A stretch of DNA of 37,645 nucleotides from an uncultured Alphaproteobacteria bacterium (GCA_937865685.1 CALMGU010000156.1:1-37645); one strand, 5' to 3'; counted from the first letter of the stretch, positions 24,495 to 33,745 are shown. Notes: generated by a model from the sequence alone, not told the origin. Numbers and translations: made by a program.

Positions 24495-26014
24495 CCATCG
24501 TTGCGGGCGTCGATTTCGGCACCGAGAGCGTCAGGGTTTCCATCCTGCACAGCGAAAAAGGCCGGCTGGGCCTGGGCGTAGGCAGCTACCCGGTCCTGCG
24601 CCAACGCGATGATGCCGATTTCGCCGCCCAGCGCCACGAAGATCATTGCCGCGCATTGGAAACTGCTTTTGCGGCCGCGCTCGCCGCCGCCAAGGTGACG
24701 GGTGCGCAGATCAAGGCCCTGGCGGTGGATACCACCGGCTCGACCGTGGTTGCGGTGGACGAAAATCTCCAGCCGCTGGGGGACTATTATCTTTGGTGCG
24801 ACCACCGTGCCTGGCGCGAAGCCGCCGAGATCACGGCCAAGGCACGCGAGCGCAAGCTGGCGGCACTGGACTGGTCGGGCGGCGCTTATTCGTCGGAATG
24901 GGGCTTTGCCAAATTGCTCCATTGGTTGCGCCATCATCCCGAAAAACGAGGCGCATTCGCCACCGCGCTGGAACATTGCGACATGATGGTGGCGAGTTTG
25001 TGCGGGATCACCAGCCTTTCCGACCTGCCCCGCTCGATCTGCGCCATGGGCCATAAATGGATGTGGAACGAAAGCCTGGGCGGGCTGCCGTCCGAGGCAT
25101 TCCTGTCGTCCGTCGATCCGCTGTTCGCCGGATTGCGCCAGCATCTGAGCGGCAATTACCAAACCTCGGCGTCCATCGCAGGCGGCCTGTCGGGCGAATG
25201 GGCCCTGCGACTGGGCCTCAAAGCGGGCATTCCCATCCCGGTGGGCGCCCTGGACGCACACTGGGACGCGATCGGCGCGGGTTGCCGGATGGGCGATGTG
25301 GTGAACGTGATCGGCACTTCAACCTGCATCATGGCGCTTTCAGAATCCGAGAGGCTGATTCCCGGCGTCTCCGGCATCGTGCAAGGCTCGATCCATCCCG
25401 CCAAGCTGGGCATTGAGGCGGGCCTCGCGGCAGTCGGCAGCCTGTTCGACGCCATCGCGGGCCGCGCCAATCGCACCGTCGGCGAGCTGACCGAACAGAT
25501 CGCGCAATATCGCCCCGGCCAGACCGGCCTGTTGCGTTTCGCCTGGGACAATGGCGACCGCTCGATACTCGCCGATCCCAGGCTGCGCGGCATCACCTTG
25601 GGCTGGCGGTTGAACCACACCGCAGCGGATGAATTCTTCGCCGCCATGGAAGGCACCGCCTTCCACACCCGCATTATCCTGGAGCGGATGGAGGAACATG
25701 GCGTGCCCATCGGGCGCGTGATCCATGGCGGCGGCATCCCCCAACGCAATGATGCGCTCAACCGCATCTATGCCGATGTGCTGGGAAAACCCATTCTGGT
25801 TCCGGCAAAAGACACGACCAGCCTGGGGTCGGGCATTTTCGCTTTCCTGGCGGCAGGCGCATTCGCTTCGGTCGAGGACGCGCAAGAGGCGCTCTCGCCC
25901 GGTTACCGGGTCATCGAGCCCGGCGCACATGGCGTTGCGGCATATGCGGATCTTTTCGCGCGCTTCCGTGAGCTTTATTTCGGCCTGGCGCATCTGGAGC
26001 GGGCGCACACGTGA
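24491..26014 (+). CDS. FGGY carbohydrate kinase, ribulokinase-like
   Basis: This 507-residue FGGY kinase has the N-terminal phosphate loop VAGVDFGTESVRVSIL, the substrate-side segment AVDTTGSTVV, YLWCDHRAWREAAEI, GALDAHWDAIGAG, VIGTSTCIMAL, IHGGGIPQRNDALNRIYADVLGKPI and a C-terminal GSGIFAFLAAGAFASVEDAQEAL. The DFGTESVR and WCDHRA features resemble AraB-type ribulokinases. The only start at the right place is TTG 24491, which overlaps the stop of the glycosidase gene, implying translational coupling. It would phosphorylate the ketose made by the upstream isomerase. No L-ribulose-5-phosphate epimerase (AraD) gene follows. It is convergent with the CBM9-like gene 22 bases away. Confidence 0.88.
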   Translation: MTIVAGVDFGTESVRVSILHSEKGRLGLGVGSYPVLRQRDDADFAAQRHEDHCRALETAFAAALAAAKVTGAQIKALAVDTTGSTVVAVDENLQPLGDYYLWCDHRAWREAAEITAKARERKLAALDWSGGAYSSEWGFAKLLHWLRHHPEKRGAFATALEHCDMMVASLCGITSLSDLPRSICAMGHKWMWNESLGGLPSEAFLSSVDPLFAGLRQHLSGNYQTSASIAGGLSGEWALRLGLKAGIPIPVGALDAHWDAIGAGCRMGDVVNVIGTSTCIMALSESERLIPGVSGIVQGSIHPAKLGIEAGLAAVGSLFDAIAGRANRTVGELTEQIAQYRPGQTGLLRFAWDNGDRSILADPRLRGITLGWRLNHTAADEFFAAMEGTAFHTRIILERMEEHGVPIGRVIHGGGIPQRNDALNRIYADVLGKPILVPAKDTTSLGSGIFAFLAAGAFASVEDAQEALSPGYRVIEPGAHGVAAYADLFARFRELYFGLAHLERAHT

Positions 26015-26036
26015 CGGCACCCGTGAGATGGCTCCC

Positions 26037-26831
26037 CTACTGCTCGAAGCGCACCTTGCTCCAGGCGTCCGGCTGGTGCGTGTCGTCCACGCCATGGCTA
26101 TTCAGGGCCATGGCCGGATGCGGTTCAACTTCCTTCCCAGCCACCATCAGTTTTTGAAACCGTCCCAGAAACATCTTCCAGATGTCACCGGGCGTTGGCG
26201 GCAACGAGCGGCCCGCCGCCAGCAAAGCCAGGCTTTCCCAGGGGATGGCGATCTCAAGACTCCAGCCCCGGTCGACATCGCTATTGTCGTTGAGGGTGCC
26301 ATCTACCTTCACGGCGGTTTTCAGGCCCGGAAGATCGAATCCTGTGAAAGCCCAGCGTGTGCCGCGCGGATGCGTGCCGCGCCAGAAACTGGTTCCGCTC
26401 CGATCGAAATTGCCACCGAATGTGTAGGATTTGGGATCGTGAACATCCAGCTGCGGCAGATCGAACTTGCCGCCCTTGCGGTAAGCATCCCGCCAGACGA
26501 AAAACACTTCATAGATCGTGTTGGCGGCATTGACTTCCAGCTCGTAATAGCAATCGCCGCCATCGATGAAGACCTCCAGATCATTCTCGAGAAAAATCAG
26601 GCTGTCGCGCTCGGCAAGCCGGGCTTCGACAAAAGGTTCCTCGGCCCAGAACGCGATATAAAGATGGGTGTCCGCCCAAAGGATGGCGGTCCTGGTTTCA
26701 TACAGGCCGGGCCCGCCCGTCGCCATGTCGACAAAGCGCCGGCTCCAGGTGGCGTTTTTCCAGACCGGCTTTTCGATATTGCCGTCGATCTCAATCGGTT
26801 CCGCAATGCGCCGCGCGATATAGTCCGTCAC
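26037..26831 (-). CDS. CBM9-like carbohydrate-binding family protein
   Basis: The 264-residue protein resembles family 9-like carbohydrate-binding proteins: IDGNIEKPVWKNATW at the start, TAILWADTHLYIAFWAEEPFVEA, ENDLEVFIDGGDCYYELEVNAANTIYEVFF, and the late GWSLEIAIPWESL and WKMFLGRF blocks. Family proteins are usually parts of secreted xylanases or exported stand-alone proteins, yet no signal peptide is visible here. The start is GTG at 26831, with a good AGGAGA site 7 bases upstream. It is the last gene of the galactose operon, 22 bases after the alpha-galactosidase gene. Function unknown; sugar binding is inferred from the family. Confidence 0.8.
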   Translation of the reverse strand: MTDYIARRIAEPIEIDGNIEKPVWKNATWSRRFVDMATGGPGLYETRTAILWADTHLYIAFWAEEPFVEARLAERDSLIFLENDLEVFIDGGDCYYELEVNAANTIYEVFFVWRDAYRKGGKFDLPQLDVHDPKSYTFGGNFDRSGTSFWRGTHPRGTRWAFTGFDLPGLKTAVKVDGTLNDNSDVDRGWSLEIAIPWESLALLAAGRSLPPTPGDIWKMFLGRFQKLMVAGKEVEPHPAMALNSHGVDDTHQPDAWSKVRFEQ

Positions 26832-26853
26832 AATGTTTTCTCCTGCGAGCGCG

Positions 26854-29052
26854 TTATTGCGCTTCGAATATCAGCCCCTTGGCCTGAAAATCCCCGGTCA
26901 TGGATGCATCCACGCCATGCCCCATCCAGTAAGCGCCGCTTTGCGTCTCGCCCGGCGCATCGCCATCGATGGACTTCACGCGGTATTGCTTTTGCCGGTC
27001 GAGCCCAACGAGCTGGATGGCAGGCTGCCGGTCGAGCTTGGTGCTGGAATGCAGGAACGCGAACAGGATGGCCTGGCGCTTGTCCGGCGAAACATAAAAA
27101 TTCGCGATCCTGCCGGACGCGTCATCCGGCCGGATCAGGCGATAGAGATCGCCTTGCTGCACCGTCTGGCGGACCTGTTTGTACGCGCCCACCATCCGGG
27201 CCGCGCTGGCGAACTCGCCCTCGCCCCATTTGTTGAGATTGGCGCCGATGCCCAAAGCGCCCTGCATCGCCGACAGGAAGCGATAGCCGAGAGACGTGAC
27301 CCGATTGTTCACCCAGTTGGGCGAGTCACTGACCCAATCCATCATCACGCCCGGCGCATAGGCATGGGTGAAGCCGTCCTGGATGCTTAGGCGATCAAAA
27401 GGATCGGTGTTGTCCGATGCCCAGATCTGGTCCGTCAGGCCCATGATCCCCAGATCGACCCGCCCGGCACCCCCGGCACAGTCCTCGATCTCCAACTTGG
27501 GATGGCGCCGGCGCAACTCGGCGATGATCCCATAAAGGTTTTGGATATAGGTCACATAGATTTCGGGCTGGCGCTCCGGACTCACCTCCGGCCAACCGGG
27601 CTCGGACCAGTTGCGGTTATAATCCCATTTCAGGAACTGGATGTCGTTCTTGGAAAGAAGGTCGTCGAGCGACTTCAGGATGTAATCGCGCACGTCACGG
27701 CGCGCCAGATTGAGCACCAGCTGGTTGCGGCCTTCCGAACGGGGTCGTGTCGGGAAATTCATCACCCAATCGGGATGTGCCCGATAGAGATTGCTGTCCG
27801 GGTTGACCATTTCCGGTTCCACCCAAAGACCGAATTCCATGCCCAGGCCATGCACCGTGTCGATCAGCGGTTTCAGCCCATTGGGAAACTTCACGGGATT
27901 GACGGTCCAATCTCCCAGGCCCGCATGGTCATTGTTGCGGGCCCCGAACCAGCCATCATCCATGACAAAGCGCTCGACGCCGATGCGGGCGGCCTTTTCC
28001 GCCAGCGCCATCTGACCTTTCTCGTCGACCGCGAATTCGGTGGCTTCCCAGCTGTTATAGAGAATGGGCCGAAGCCGGGGCGCCGGACGCTGAGGCAATA
28101 TACTGGTCATCTCAAAGCGGTGCAGAAGGCGGGACGCCCCGCCCATGCCTTGGCTGGAATAGCCGCCATAAAAGACGGGCGTTTCCAAAGATCCGCCGGG
28201 CTTCAGCGTATAGGCGAAATCGAAAGGATTGAATCCGCCCACCACGCGCACATCGCCAAGGGGATTGCGGTCCACGCTGATCCGCCAGGAGCCGCTCCAG
28301 GCCAAGGCACCGAACCAGACCGGTCCACTCTCTTCGCCCGAAAGGCCGGCGCGATCGATGGCGAACCAGGGATTGGCCTGCATGCCGGTCGAGCCGCGGC
28401 GGCTTTCGATCACCGTGGAGCCCTCGGTGATGGCGCGCGCCTGCAAGGACCATTCGGCGGCCCAGCGTCCCGTCAGGTAATGGAGGCGATAATCGATTCC
28501 GGTGGGAAGCGACCAGGCCGCGGACGATGCCTGGTCGATCCGCACGGCAGTCGAAGTCTCGTTCCGGATTACGGCCGACCGCCCGACAATCCCGGTCGAT
28601 GGATCGATCGTGTAACGCAAGGTGACATGCAGCGGCCGGCGGATATCGCTCATTTCCACCGTGATGCTGTTGCCCTCGGCATGACCGGACCGGAAGATCA
28701 GCACCACATCCCGCACGCCATCGGGATAGGCCAGCTTGAGCGCGGGCTCGGTATACATCGGCCCGCCCCAGCCCGGATATTCCTGGGGCGTGATCGAATT
28801 GGCCGGATCCATGCCGGAATGATCGCGCGGCGCTTCGGCCTTCAGCGTGTCGGATGGCGCAAGGCGCGCACCCCAATAGACGGACTGCAAGACGCCGTTC
28901 GCGTTGACGCCAAAGGCATAAGTGACCTGCCCGCCGTCCAGCCGGAACATGAGCGAGGAAGGATCGAAATGCGCCTCCGCATGGGCCAGCGCGGGAAAGC
29001 CGAGCAGTCCGGCTGCGCAAAGGGCGGCGCGAGGAATCGCAGACAATTTCAT
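26854..29052 (-). CDS. alpha-galactosidase, glycoside hydrolase family 36
   Basis: The 732-residue enzyme has a Sec signal peptide (cleavage after AHA near residue 25), an N-terminal beta-sandwich (to about 330), the catalytic TIM barrel (about 330-640) and a C-terminal beta domain. Signature motifs are YNSWEATEF, MDDGWFG, LWVEPEMVNPDSNLY, the nucleophile Asp in FLKWDYNRNW near residue 475 and the acid/base Asp in WASDNTDPFDRL near 546. GH36 enzymes release D-galactose from alpha-galactosides such as raffinose or melibiose. Export puts it in the periplasm, feeding the two transporters and the galactose catabolic enzymes of the same locus. Its ATG overlaps the stop of the sugar porter gene. 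Confidence 0.95.
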   Translation of the reverse strand: MKLSAIPRAALCAAGLLGFPALAHAEAHFDPSSLMFRLDGGQVTYAFGVNANGVLQSVYWGARLAPSDTLKAEAPRDHSGMDPANSITPQEYPGWGGPMYTEPALKLAYPDGVRDVVLIFRSGHAEGNSITVEMSDIRRPLHVTLRYTIDPSTGIVGRSAVIRNETSTAVRIDQASSAAWSLPTGIDYRLHYLTGRWAAEWSLQARAITEGSTVIESRRGSTGMQANPWFAIDRAGLSGEESGPVWFGALAWSGSWRISVDRNPLGDVRVVGGFNPFDFAYTLKPGGSLETPVFYGGYSSQGMGGASRLLHRFEMTSILPQRPAPRLRPILYNSWEATEFAVDEKGQMALAEKAARIGVERFVMDDGWFGARNNDHAGLGDWTVNPVKFPNGLKPLIDTVHGLGMEFGLWVEPEMVNPDSNLYRAHPDWVMNFPTRPRSEGRNQLVLNLARRDVRDYILKSLDDLLSKNDIQFLKWDYNRNWSEPGWPEVSPERQPEIYVTYIQNLYGIIAELRRRHPKLEIEDCAGGAGRVDLGIMGLTDQIWASDNTDPFDRLSIQDGFTHAYAPGVMMDWVSDSPNWVNNRVTSLGYRFLSAMQGALGIGANLNKWGEGEFASAARMVGAYKQVRQTVQQGDLYRLIRPDDASGRIANFYVSPDKRQAILFAFLHSSTKLDRQPAIQLVGLDRQKQYRVKSIDGDAPGETQSGAYWMGHGVDASMTGDFQAKGLIFEAQ

Positions 29053-30476
29053 GGCGATAAACTTTCCGAAGCCACGGTCATATTCTCAAGGGAGCGCCCC
29101 TTGGTTTCGGGCACTTTGACGATCACGAACAGGCCGCCGGCCAGGCAAATGGCGCCATAGATCAGGAATGTCCCCGCCGTTCCCAATGCCGCATTGAGGA
29201 AAGGGAATGTGTAGGTGAGCACAAAGGACGCAATCCAAAGCACCGCCACCGATGCGGAAACCGCCGAGGCGCGCATCCGGTTGGGGAATATTTCCGAGAT
29301 CAGCACCCAGGTCACGGGCGCCAGGGACATGGCGTAACATCCGATGGCGCTCAGCGTCAGCGCCAGGATGCCGATGCCTCCGGCCCCCAGATGATAGGCA
29401 TAGCTGGCGGCGGCATGGGACAGCCCGATGCCGAAACAGCCGAAGATCATCAGCCTCCGCCGGCCAACCCGGTCGACCAGGCCCATGGCAACCAACGTGA
29501 AGATCAGATTGATCGCGCCGGTGATGACGATATTGAACAGGATATCGCTGACGCCGTAACCGGCATTGCGATAGACCTCTTCCGCATAGTTGAAGATGAT
29601 ATTGATGCCGCTGAACTGCTGCAGAATTGCCAACAGAAAGCCGATCAGCAAAAGCCCCCTTATCTGCGGCGACAGCAATCCTTTCCATCCGTCCTGGGGC
29701 GAAGCGGCGAGAGACGCTTCGATGGCGTCGGTTTCTTTCGCGCTATAGCGGGGACCACCAATACGCGACAGAACCGCTTTGGCGTCCTGCGGGCGCCCGC
29801 GCGTCATCAGCCAGCGAGGGCTTTCGGGAATCAGCGGAACGCAGATCAGCAAGATGACGGCGGGAATCGCGACGGCACTGAACATCCAGCGCCAGCCCAA
29901 TTGACCGTTCCACGAGGCGGCGATGATCGCTTCGGTCGCCCCGGCAGGCACAGGCTCGGCGATACGCCAGTTCGCGATCTGGGCGAGCAGAATGCCGATC
30001 ACCAGAGCCAGTTGATTGAGGCTCACCAATCGTCCCCGCCAGCTGGCCGGACTTATTTCCGCGATGTAGGTGGGAGAGATGTTGGAGGCCAGCCCGATGG
30101 CGACACCACCCAGGATTCGCCACGTGATGAAAGCCCCGAAACCATAAGACCAGCCGGTCAGGATGGAGGAGACGGCGAACACCATGGCCGCTATGGCCAG
30201 GGCGGCCCGCCGCCCATACCGGTCGCTGATACGCCCCGCGATCAGAGAACCAAGGAAGCATCCGACCAGGGCGGAGCTGTTGGCCCAGGCAATCGCTTGC
30301 GGGCTGTGCAGATGAAAATAAGCCTCATAGAAAGGCTTGGCGCCACCGATCACCACCCAGTCATAGCCGAATAGAAAACCGCCAAAAGCCGCGACAAAGG
30401 CGATCAGCCAGACATAGGCCAGCCGGATATCGGCCTCGGAAGCTTCGGCGGTCTGGGCGATGGAAACGCTATGCAT
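29049..30476 (-). CDS. MFS sugar porter (proton-coupled, XylE/GalP type)
   Basis: The 475-residue, twelve-helix transporter carries sugar porter signatures: FGGFLFGYDWVVIGGAKPFY in helix 1, GRISDRYGRRAALA after helix 2, WRILGGVAIGLASNISPTYIAEISPASWRGRLVSLNQ-type loop around helices 4-5, PESPRWLM before the central loop, QQFSGINIIFNYAEEVY in helix 7, VDRVGRRRLMI and a late VPETKGRSLE. XylE/GalP-type members import D-xylose, D-galactose or related monosaccharides with protons. In this operon galactose is the likely substrate. A GGGGATC site precedes the ATG at 30476, 54 bases after the lactonase gene. Confidence 0.94.
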   Translation of the reverse strand: MHSVSIAQTAEASEADIRLAYVWLIAFVAAFGGFLFGYDWVVIGGAKPFYEAYFHLHSPQAIAWANSSALVGCFLGSLIAGRISDRYGRRAALAIAAMVFAVSSILTGWSYGFGAFITWRILGGVAIGLASNISPTYIAEISPASWRGRLVSLNQLALVIGILLAQIANWRIAEPVPAGATEAIIAASWNGQLGWRWMFSAVAIPAVILLICVPLIPESPRWLMTRGRPQDAKAVLSRIGGPRYSAKETDAIEASLAASPQDGWKGLLSPQIRGLLLIGFLLAILQQFSGINIIFNYAEEVYRNAGYGVSDILFNIVITGAINLIFTLVAMGLVDRVGRRRLMIFGCFGIGLSHAAASYAYHLGAGGIGILALTLSAIGCYAMSLAPVTWVLISEIFPNRMRASAVSASVAVLWIASFVLTYTFPFLNAALGTAGTFLIYGAICLAGGLFVIVKVPETKGRSLENMTVASESLSP

Positions 30477-30530
30477 GGATCAGATCCCCGGAAATCATTC
30501 CAACTGACGCTTCTCAATCTCCTGATGCAC

Positions 30531-31424
30531 TCAATCTTGCGGCGCGGCCTGCCCGATAGATTCCGCAAGCGGCTGCGGAAGGCCCGGCACGTCCACCTCG
30601 AATGCGAATACGCCGCCCGCCAAAGGTTGCCCGGCAAGGTCCTCAGGTGTGAGACCATGCCTGGCCGTGGTCACATAGGCGGTCTTGAGCGCATCGCCGC
30701 CAAAGGCCAATTTGGTGACCTGGGCGCAAGGCAGTTTCACTTCCGTGATTTTCTTGCCGTCCGGCGAGAAACGCCGCACGCACCACCCACCCCAGAACGC
30801 CACCCAAAGACAGCCTTCCGCATCGACGCTGGTGCCGTCGGGGAAGCCGTCCTCCGGCTTGAAGCGAATGAGGGGGGTCTTGTGTTCCAACGCGCCAACC
30901 TCGCCCACCGCAAAACGATAGAGCACATGGTCCAGCGTATCCGTGGCGTAGAAAGTCCGGCCATCCGGACTGAAAGCCGGGCCGTTGGAGATGCAATAGC
31001 CGCTATCCGCCAGAACCGGGGCCGGTTCCGCGCCCCAGCGATAGATGGCGGCGCTTTTCCGTTGGCTATCCTCATCCATGCTGCCGAACCACAGCCGGCC
31101 ACGCCGATCGATGCAGGCGTCGTTGAGGCGATTTTGCGGCGTGTCTGCTTCCACGCGTGTCAGGATTTCGAACGCGCCGGTCTGCGAATGAAATCGCGCC
31201 ACGGCGCCGGGCAGGCCCACCAGAAAGCTTCCCCACGCTTCCGGAAGGACAAAGCTCACCTTGGCGGGTGCGGTCCAGCTTTGATGGCGGCCTGTATCGG
31301 GCGCAAAACGATGAATCTGCTTTTCGAATATATCGACAAACCACAGTGCCTTTTCCGATGCGGACCAGAAGGGCCCTTCGCCAAGATCGGCCTTGAGCGG
31401 CCAGACGCATTCAACCGAGGCCAT
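30531..31424 (-). CDS. SMP-30/gluconolactonase-family sugar lactonase
   Basis: The 297-residue six-bladed propeller of the SMP-30 family carries the metal-binding Glu in LGEGPFW, RLNDACIDRRGRLWFGSMD, the Asn in ISNGPAFSPDG and the Asp in PDGTSVDAEGCLW. These are the usual Ca/Zn ligands of sugar lactonases. It should hydrolyse galactono-lactone made by the operon's dehydrogenase. I start it at the ATG at 31424, which has GGAGG 6 bases upstream; an in-frame ATG at 31439 overlaps that site. It overlaps the end of the aldolase gene by 14 bases. Confidence 0.93.
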   Translation of the reverse strand: MASVECVWPLKADLGEGPFWSASEKALWFVDIFEKQIHRFAPDTGRHQSWTAPAKVSFVLPEAWGSFLVGLPGAVARFHSQTGAFEILTRVEADTPQNRLNDACIDRRGRLWFGSMDEDSQRKSAAIYRWGAEPAPVLADSGYCISNGPAFSPDGRTFYATDTLDHVLYRFAVGEVGALEHKTPLIRFKPEDGFPDGTSVDAEGCLWVAFWGGWCVRRFSPDGKKITEVKLPCAQVTKLAFGGDALKTAYVTTARHGLTPEDLAGQPLAGGVFAFEVDVPGLPQPLAESIGQAAPQD

Positions 31425-32043
31425 GGAATGCCTCCACAAAGCCTTTCGCCTTTTTCAATACCGAGGCTGCATCGCTCCCGGCGCGATAGATGGCCGATCC
31501 GATCCCAAATCCGGCCGCCCCCGCCTTTTTGTATTCCGCTATTTTCTCGATGGTGACGCCGCCCACGGGTATCACGGGTATGTTGGCGGGCAGGACTTCC
31601 TTCAGCGCGCGAAGCGCGGCCGGTGAAACCAGATCGGTGGGAAAGGCCTTCAAGGCATCGGCGCCGGCATCGATCCCCGCGAATGCTTCGCTGGGCGTCG
31701 CAAAGCCTGGAACCGACAACAGGCCGGACGCCTTGGTCGCGGCGATCACGGCAGGGCTGGTGTTGGGCGATACCACAAGCTCCGCCCCGCAAGCGGCAAC
31801 AATGGCGACCTCGGAAACAGATAGAACCGTTCCGGCGCCCACCATCAACGCCTGGCCATGCGCACGCTTCAGGATGGCGATGCTCTCAGGTGCGCTGGGT
31901 GAATTAAGCGGCACTTCGGCACAGAGAATGCCGGCGGCAATCAGGGCTTCACCGATTTCCGCCGCTTCTTCCGGACGCAGCCCGCGCAAAATCGCAACAA
32001 GAGGCCGCGTCGATAAAATGTGCTCCCAGCGGGATCTGCTCAC
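31411..32043 (-). CDS. dgoA: 2-dehydro-3-deoxy-6-phosphogalactonate aldolase
   Basis: This class I aldolase of the KDPG/KDPGal family has about 210 residues. It has RPLVAILRGL, AEVPLNSP (the DgoA-type variant with Asn-Ser-Pro), VGAGTVLS, VVSPNTSPAV, and the Schiff-base lysine in ALKAFPTD. GVTIEKIAEYKKAGAAGFGIGSAIYRAG ends the barrel. These follow E. coli DgoA as remembered. It splits KDPGal to pyruvate and glyceraldehyde 3-phosphate. I prefer the GTG start at 32043, which overlaps the kinase stop as GTGA, has AAAGGG upstream and fits the family's short N-terminus. An ATG at 32067 would add eight residues and overlap the kinase gene by 28 bases. Confidence 0.93.
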   Translation of the reverse strand: MSRSRWEHILSTRPLVAILRGLRPEEAAEIGEALIAAGILCAEVPLNSPSAPESIAILKRAHGQALMVGAGTVLSVSEVAIVAACGAELVVSPNTSPAVIAATKASGLLSVPGFATPSEAFAGIDAGADALKAFPTDLVSPAALRALKEVLPANIPVIPVGGVTIEKIAEYKKAGAAGFGIGSAIYRAGSDAASVLKKAKGFVEAFHGLG

Positions 32044-32963
32044 GCCAAACCCTTTCGTGCTTGCCATATCCGCCAGAGCCCCCGTGCCGTCACGGCATCC
32101 GCATCGGCGATCTCCGCATCCGCCATGCCCAAGCTGGCCAAAGCGAGATTATAGAGGCTTGCCAGCCGTGGTTCCGCGATGATGGTTATCGATTTTGCCG
32201 CAAAGTGCCGCGTGGCTCCGCATATTTCATGGCCGATCAGAAGGCCGGAGAGATAAGACGCCAGCCCCGCGGCGCTCTCCGGCTCAAACAAGCCCTGGGT
32301 GCGGACATTGAACAGGCCATGCAGCAAATCCGGATCCGCGGCCGCATCCCGGACGCCCTGCAGAAAGACTTTCTCGTCCCGGACACCTTGCGTCCCGTCC
32401 GGCATCAGCCAGCCCAGGATCGAATGGTCCTTCAGGAGCGCAAAGAGTTCGCCCGTCATATAGGTCCGGAATTCCCGGATCTTTCCATTTTCCAGGGCGG
32501 CCCATTTGCTGTGGGTGCCAGGCGCGACCACCAGGCGAGACCCGGCCGTATTTTTCAGCCCCAGAATCTGAACCTCCTCGCCGCGCATCACATCGTGATG
32601 GCGCTGCGCGTCGCATGTCGAACCACCACCTACGATAAAAGCGGCGCCCTGCCCCGGAGCCGCAATCACGGTGCGGGAAAGCTCTTCGATGCCAAAGGGG
32701 CATGCGCAATAGGCGGCTTCCACCCATCCGTTGCGGCTGCCGATCATGCCGGACATCAAAACGGGAATGTCGCGGGACGTGCCTTTTCGCCAATCCGCGA
32801 CGAGCGCTTCCAGCGCGGCATCGAAGGCCCGGTCTTTGACCGCGGATAGGCCGAGTGCTCCGCTCCGGCTCTCCAGCACATGCCCCTGATCATCGATCCT
32901 GTAGGCGCGATTGTTGGACGTCCCCCAATCGATTCCGATCAACGCTGTTTGCGTGGACGTCAT
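32040..32963 (-). CDS. dgoK: 2-dehydro-3-deoxygalactonokinase
   Basis: The 307-residue sugar-acid kinase of the DgoK family has the phosphate-binding GIDWGTSNNRAYRID near the start, VLMSGMIGSRNGWVEA, the long GEEVQILGL and APGTHSKWAAL stretches, and FRTYMTGELFALLKDHSILG. It phosphorylates 2-dehydro-3-deoxy-D-galactonate with ATP ahead of the aldolase, whose gene overlaps it by 4 bases. It lies 14 bases after the SDR gene. All expected family blocks are present and length is normal. Confidence 0.94.
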   Translation of the reverse strand: MTSTQTALIGIDWGTSNNRAYRIDDQGHVLESRSGALGLSAVKDRAFDAALEALVADWRKGTSRDIPVLMSGMIGSRNGWVEAAYCACPFGIEELSRTVIAAPGQGAAFIVGGGSTCDAQRHHDVMRGEEVQILGLKNTAGSRLVVAPGTHSKWAALENGKIREFRTYMTGELFALLKDHSILGWLMPDGTQGVRDEKVFLQGVRDAAADPDLLHGLFNVRTQGLFEPESAAGLASYLSGLLIGHEICGATRHFAAKSITIIAEPRLASLYNLALASLGMADAEIADADAVTARGLWRIWQARKGLA

Positions 32964-32977
32964 GGCCGGATCTCAAC

Positions 32978-33745
32978 CTAGAGCGTACTCAACCGGCCGC
33001 CATCGGCGGTGACGATCGAGCCGGTCATGAAGGCGGCATCGCTGGACGCCAGAAATGCCACCACGGCGGCAATGCTTTCGGGCTGCCCCAGCATATTGTC
33101 CGGCACTTTCTCCTCTCCGCTGGCGATGTTGGGACTGGTCCAGAACATCGGCGTGTCGATCGCACCCGGCGCGATAGCATTGGCCCGGATCCCCAACGAT
33201 TTGCCTTCGATGGCGGTGCTGCGTGTCAGGGATGCGAGCGCCGCCTTGGCCGCGGCATAGGGCGCGACGCGCGCGGTCGTCTGAAACGCATGAATGCTGG
33301 AGACATTCACGATGGCGCCGCCCGGCTGCATAAGTCTGAGCGCCTCCTGCGTGAAATAGACCGCGCCCATGAAATTTACGTCCATCAATTGGCGCCATTC
33401 GTCGCCGCTGAAATCCTGGATCAGCTTGAACGCCATATATCCGGCAACATTGACCACCACATCGATATGGCCGAAGTGCGCCATCGCCGCTTTCATCACG
33501 GCCGCAACCTCATCTTCCCGTGAAACATCGCAATCCAAACCCAGAAGGTCGCGAGCGCCGTCTGCCCGGCAGGCATCTATGACGGCCTGCCGCTTGGCCG
33601 CGGCGGCGGGCAAATCCGTCAGCACAAGCGAAGCACCCTCTGACGCAAAGCGTCGTGCCGTGGCCGCGCCGATGCCCCCGGCTGCACCGGTCACGACAAC
33701 GACCTTGCCCCGAAAGCGGTCCTTTGCGATTTCGCCGGTTACCAT
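32978..33745 (-). CDS. SDR-family dehydrogenase, probable D-galactose 1-dehydrogenase
   Basis: This 255-residue classical short-chain dehydrogenase has the cofactor motif TGAAGGIG (about 19-26) and an acidic residue after strand 2 (VLTDLP) favouring NAD. The usual NNAG reads NVAG here. The catalytic Ser lies in VNVSSIHAF and YAAAK supplies the Tyr and Lys. It ends with TADGGRLSTL. The operon holds a lactonase, galactonate dehydratase, kinase and aldolase but no other oxidoreductase, so oxidation of D-galactose to the lactone is the natural role. This is context inference; the sequence alone says only SDR. Its ATG overlaps the dehydratase stop by 7 bases. Confidence 0.85.
   Translation of the reverse strand: MVTGEIAKDRFRGKVVVVTGAAGGIGAATARRFASEGASLVLTDLPAAAAKRQAVIDACRADGARDLLGLDCDVSREDEVAAVMKAAMAHFGHIDVVVNVAGYMAFKLIQDFSGDEWRQLMDVNFMGAVYFTQEALRLMQPGGAIVNVSSIHAFQTTARVAPYAAAKAALASLTRSTAIEGKSLGIRANAIAPGAIDTPMFWTSPNIASGEEKVPDNMLGQPESIAAVVAFLASSDAAFMTGSIVTADGGRLSTL

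Noticed and set aside
25725..27236. 503-codon open frame on the plus strand
   Set aside because: It overlaps the end of the kinase gene in another frame and is antisense to the CBM9-like and GH36 genes; no family resemblance.
27502..29160. 552-codon open frame on the plus strand
   Set aside because: Antisense to the GH36 gene, which has full catalytic motifs; the plus frame shows none.
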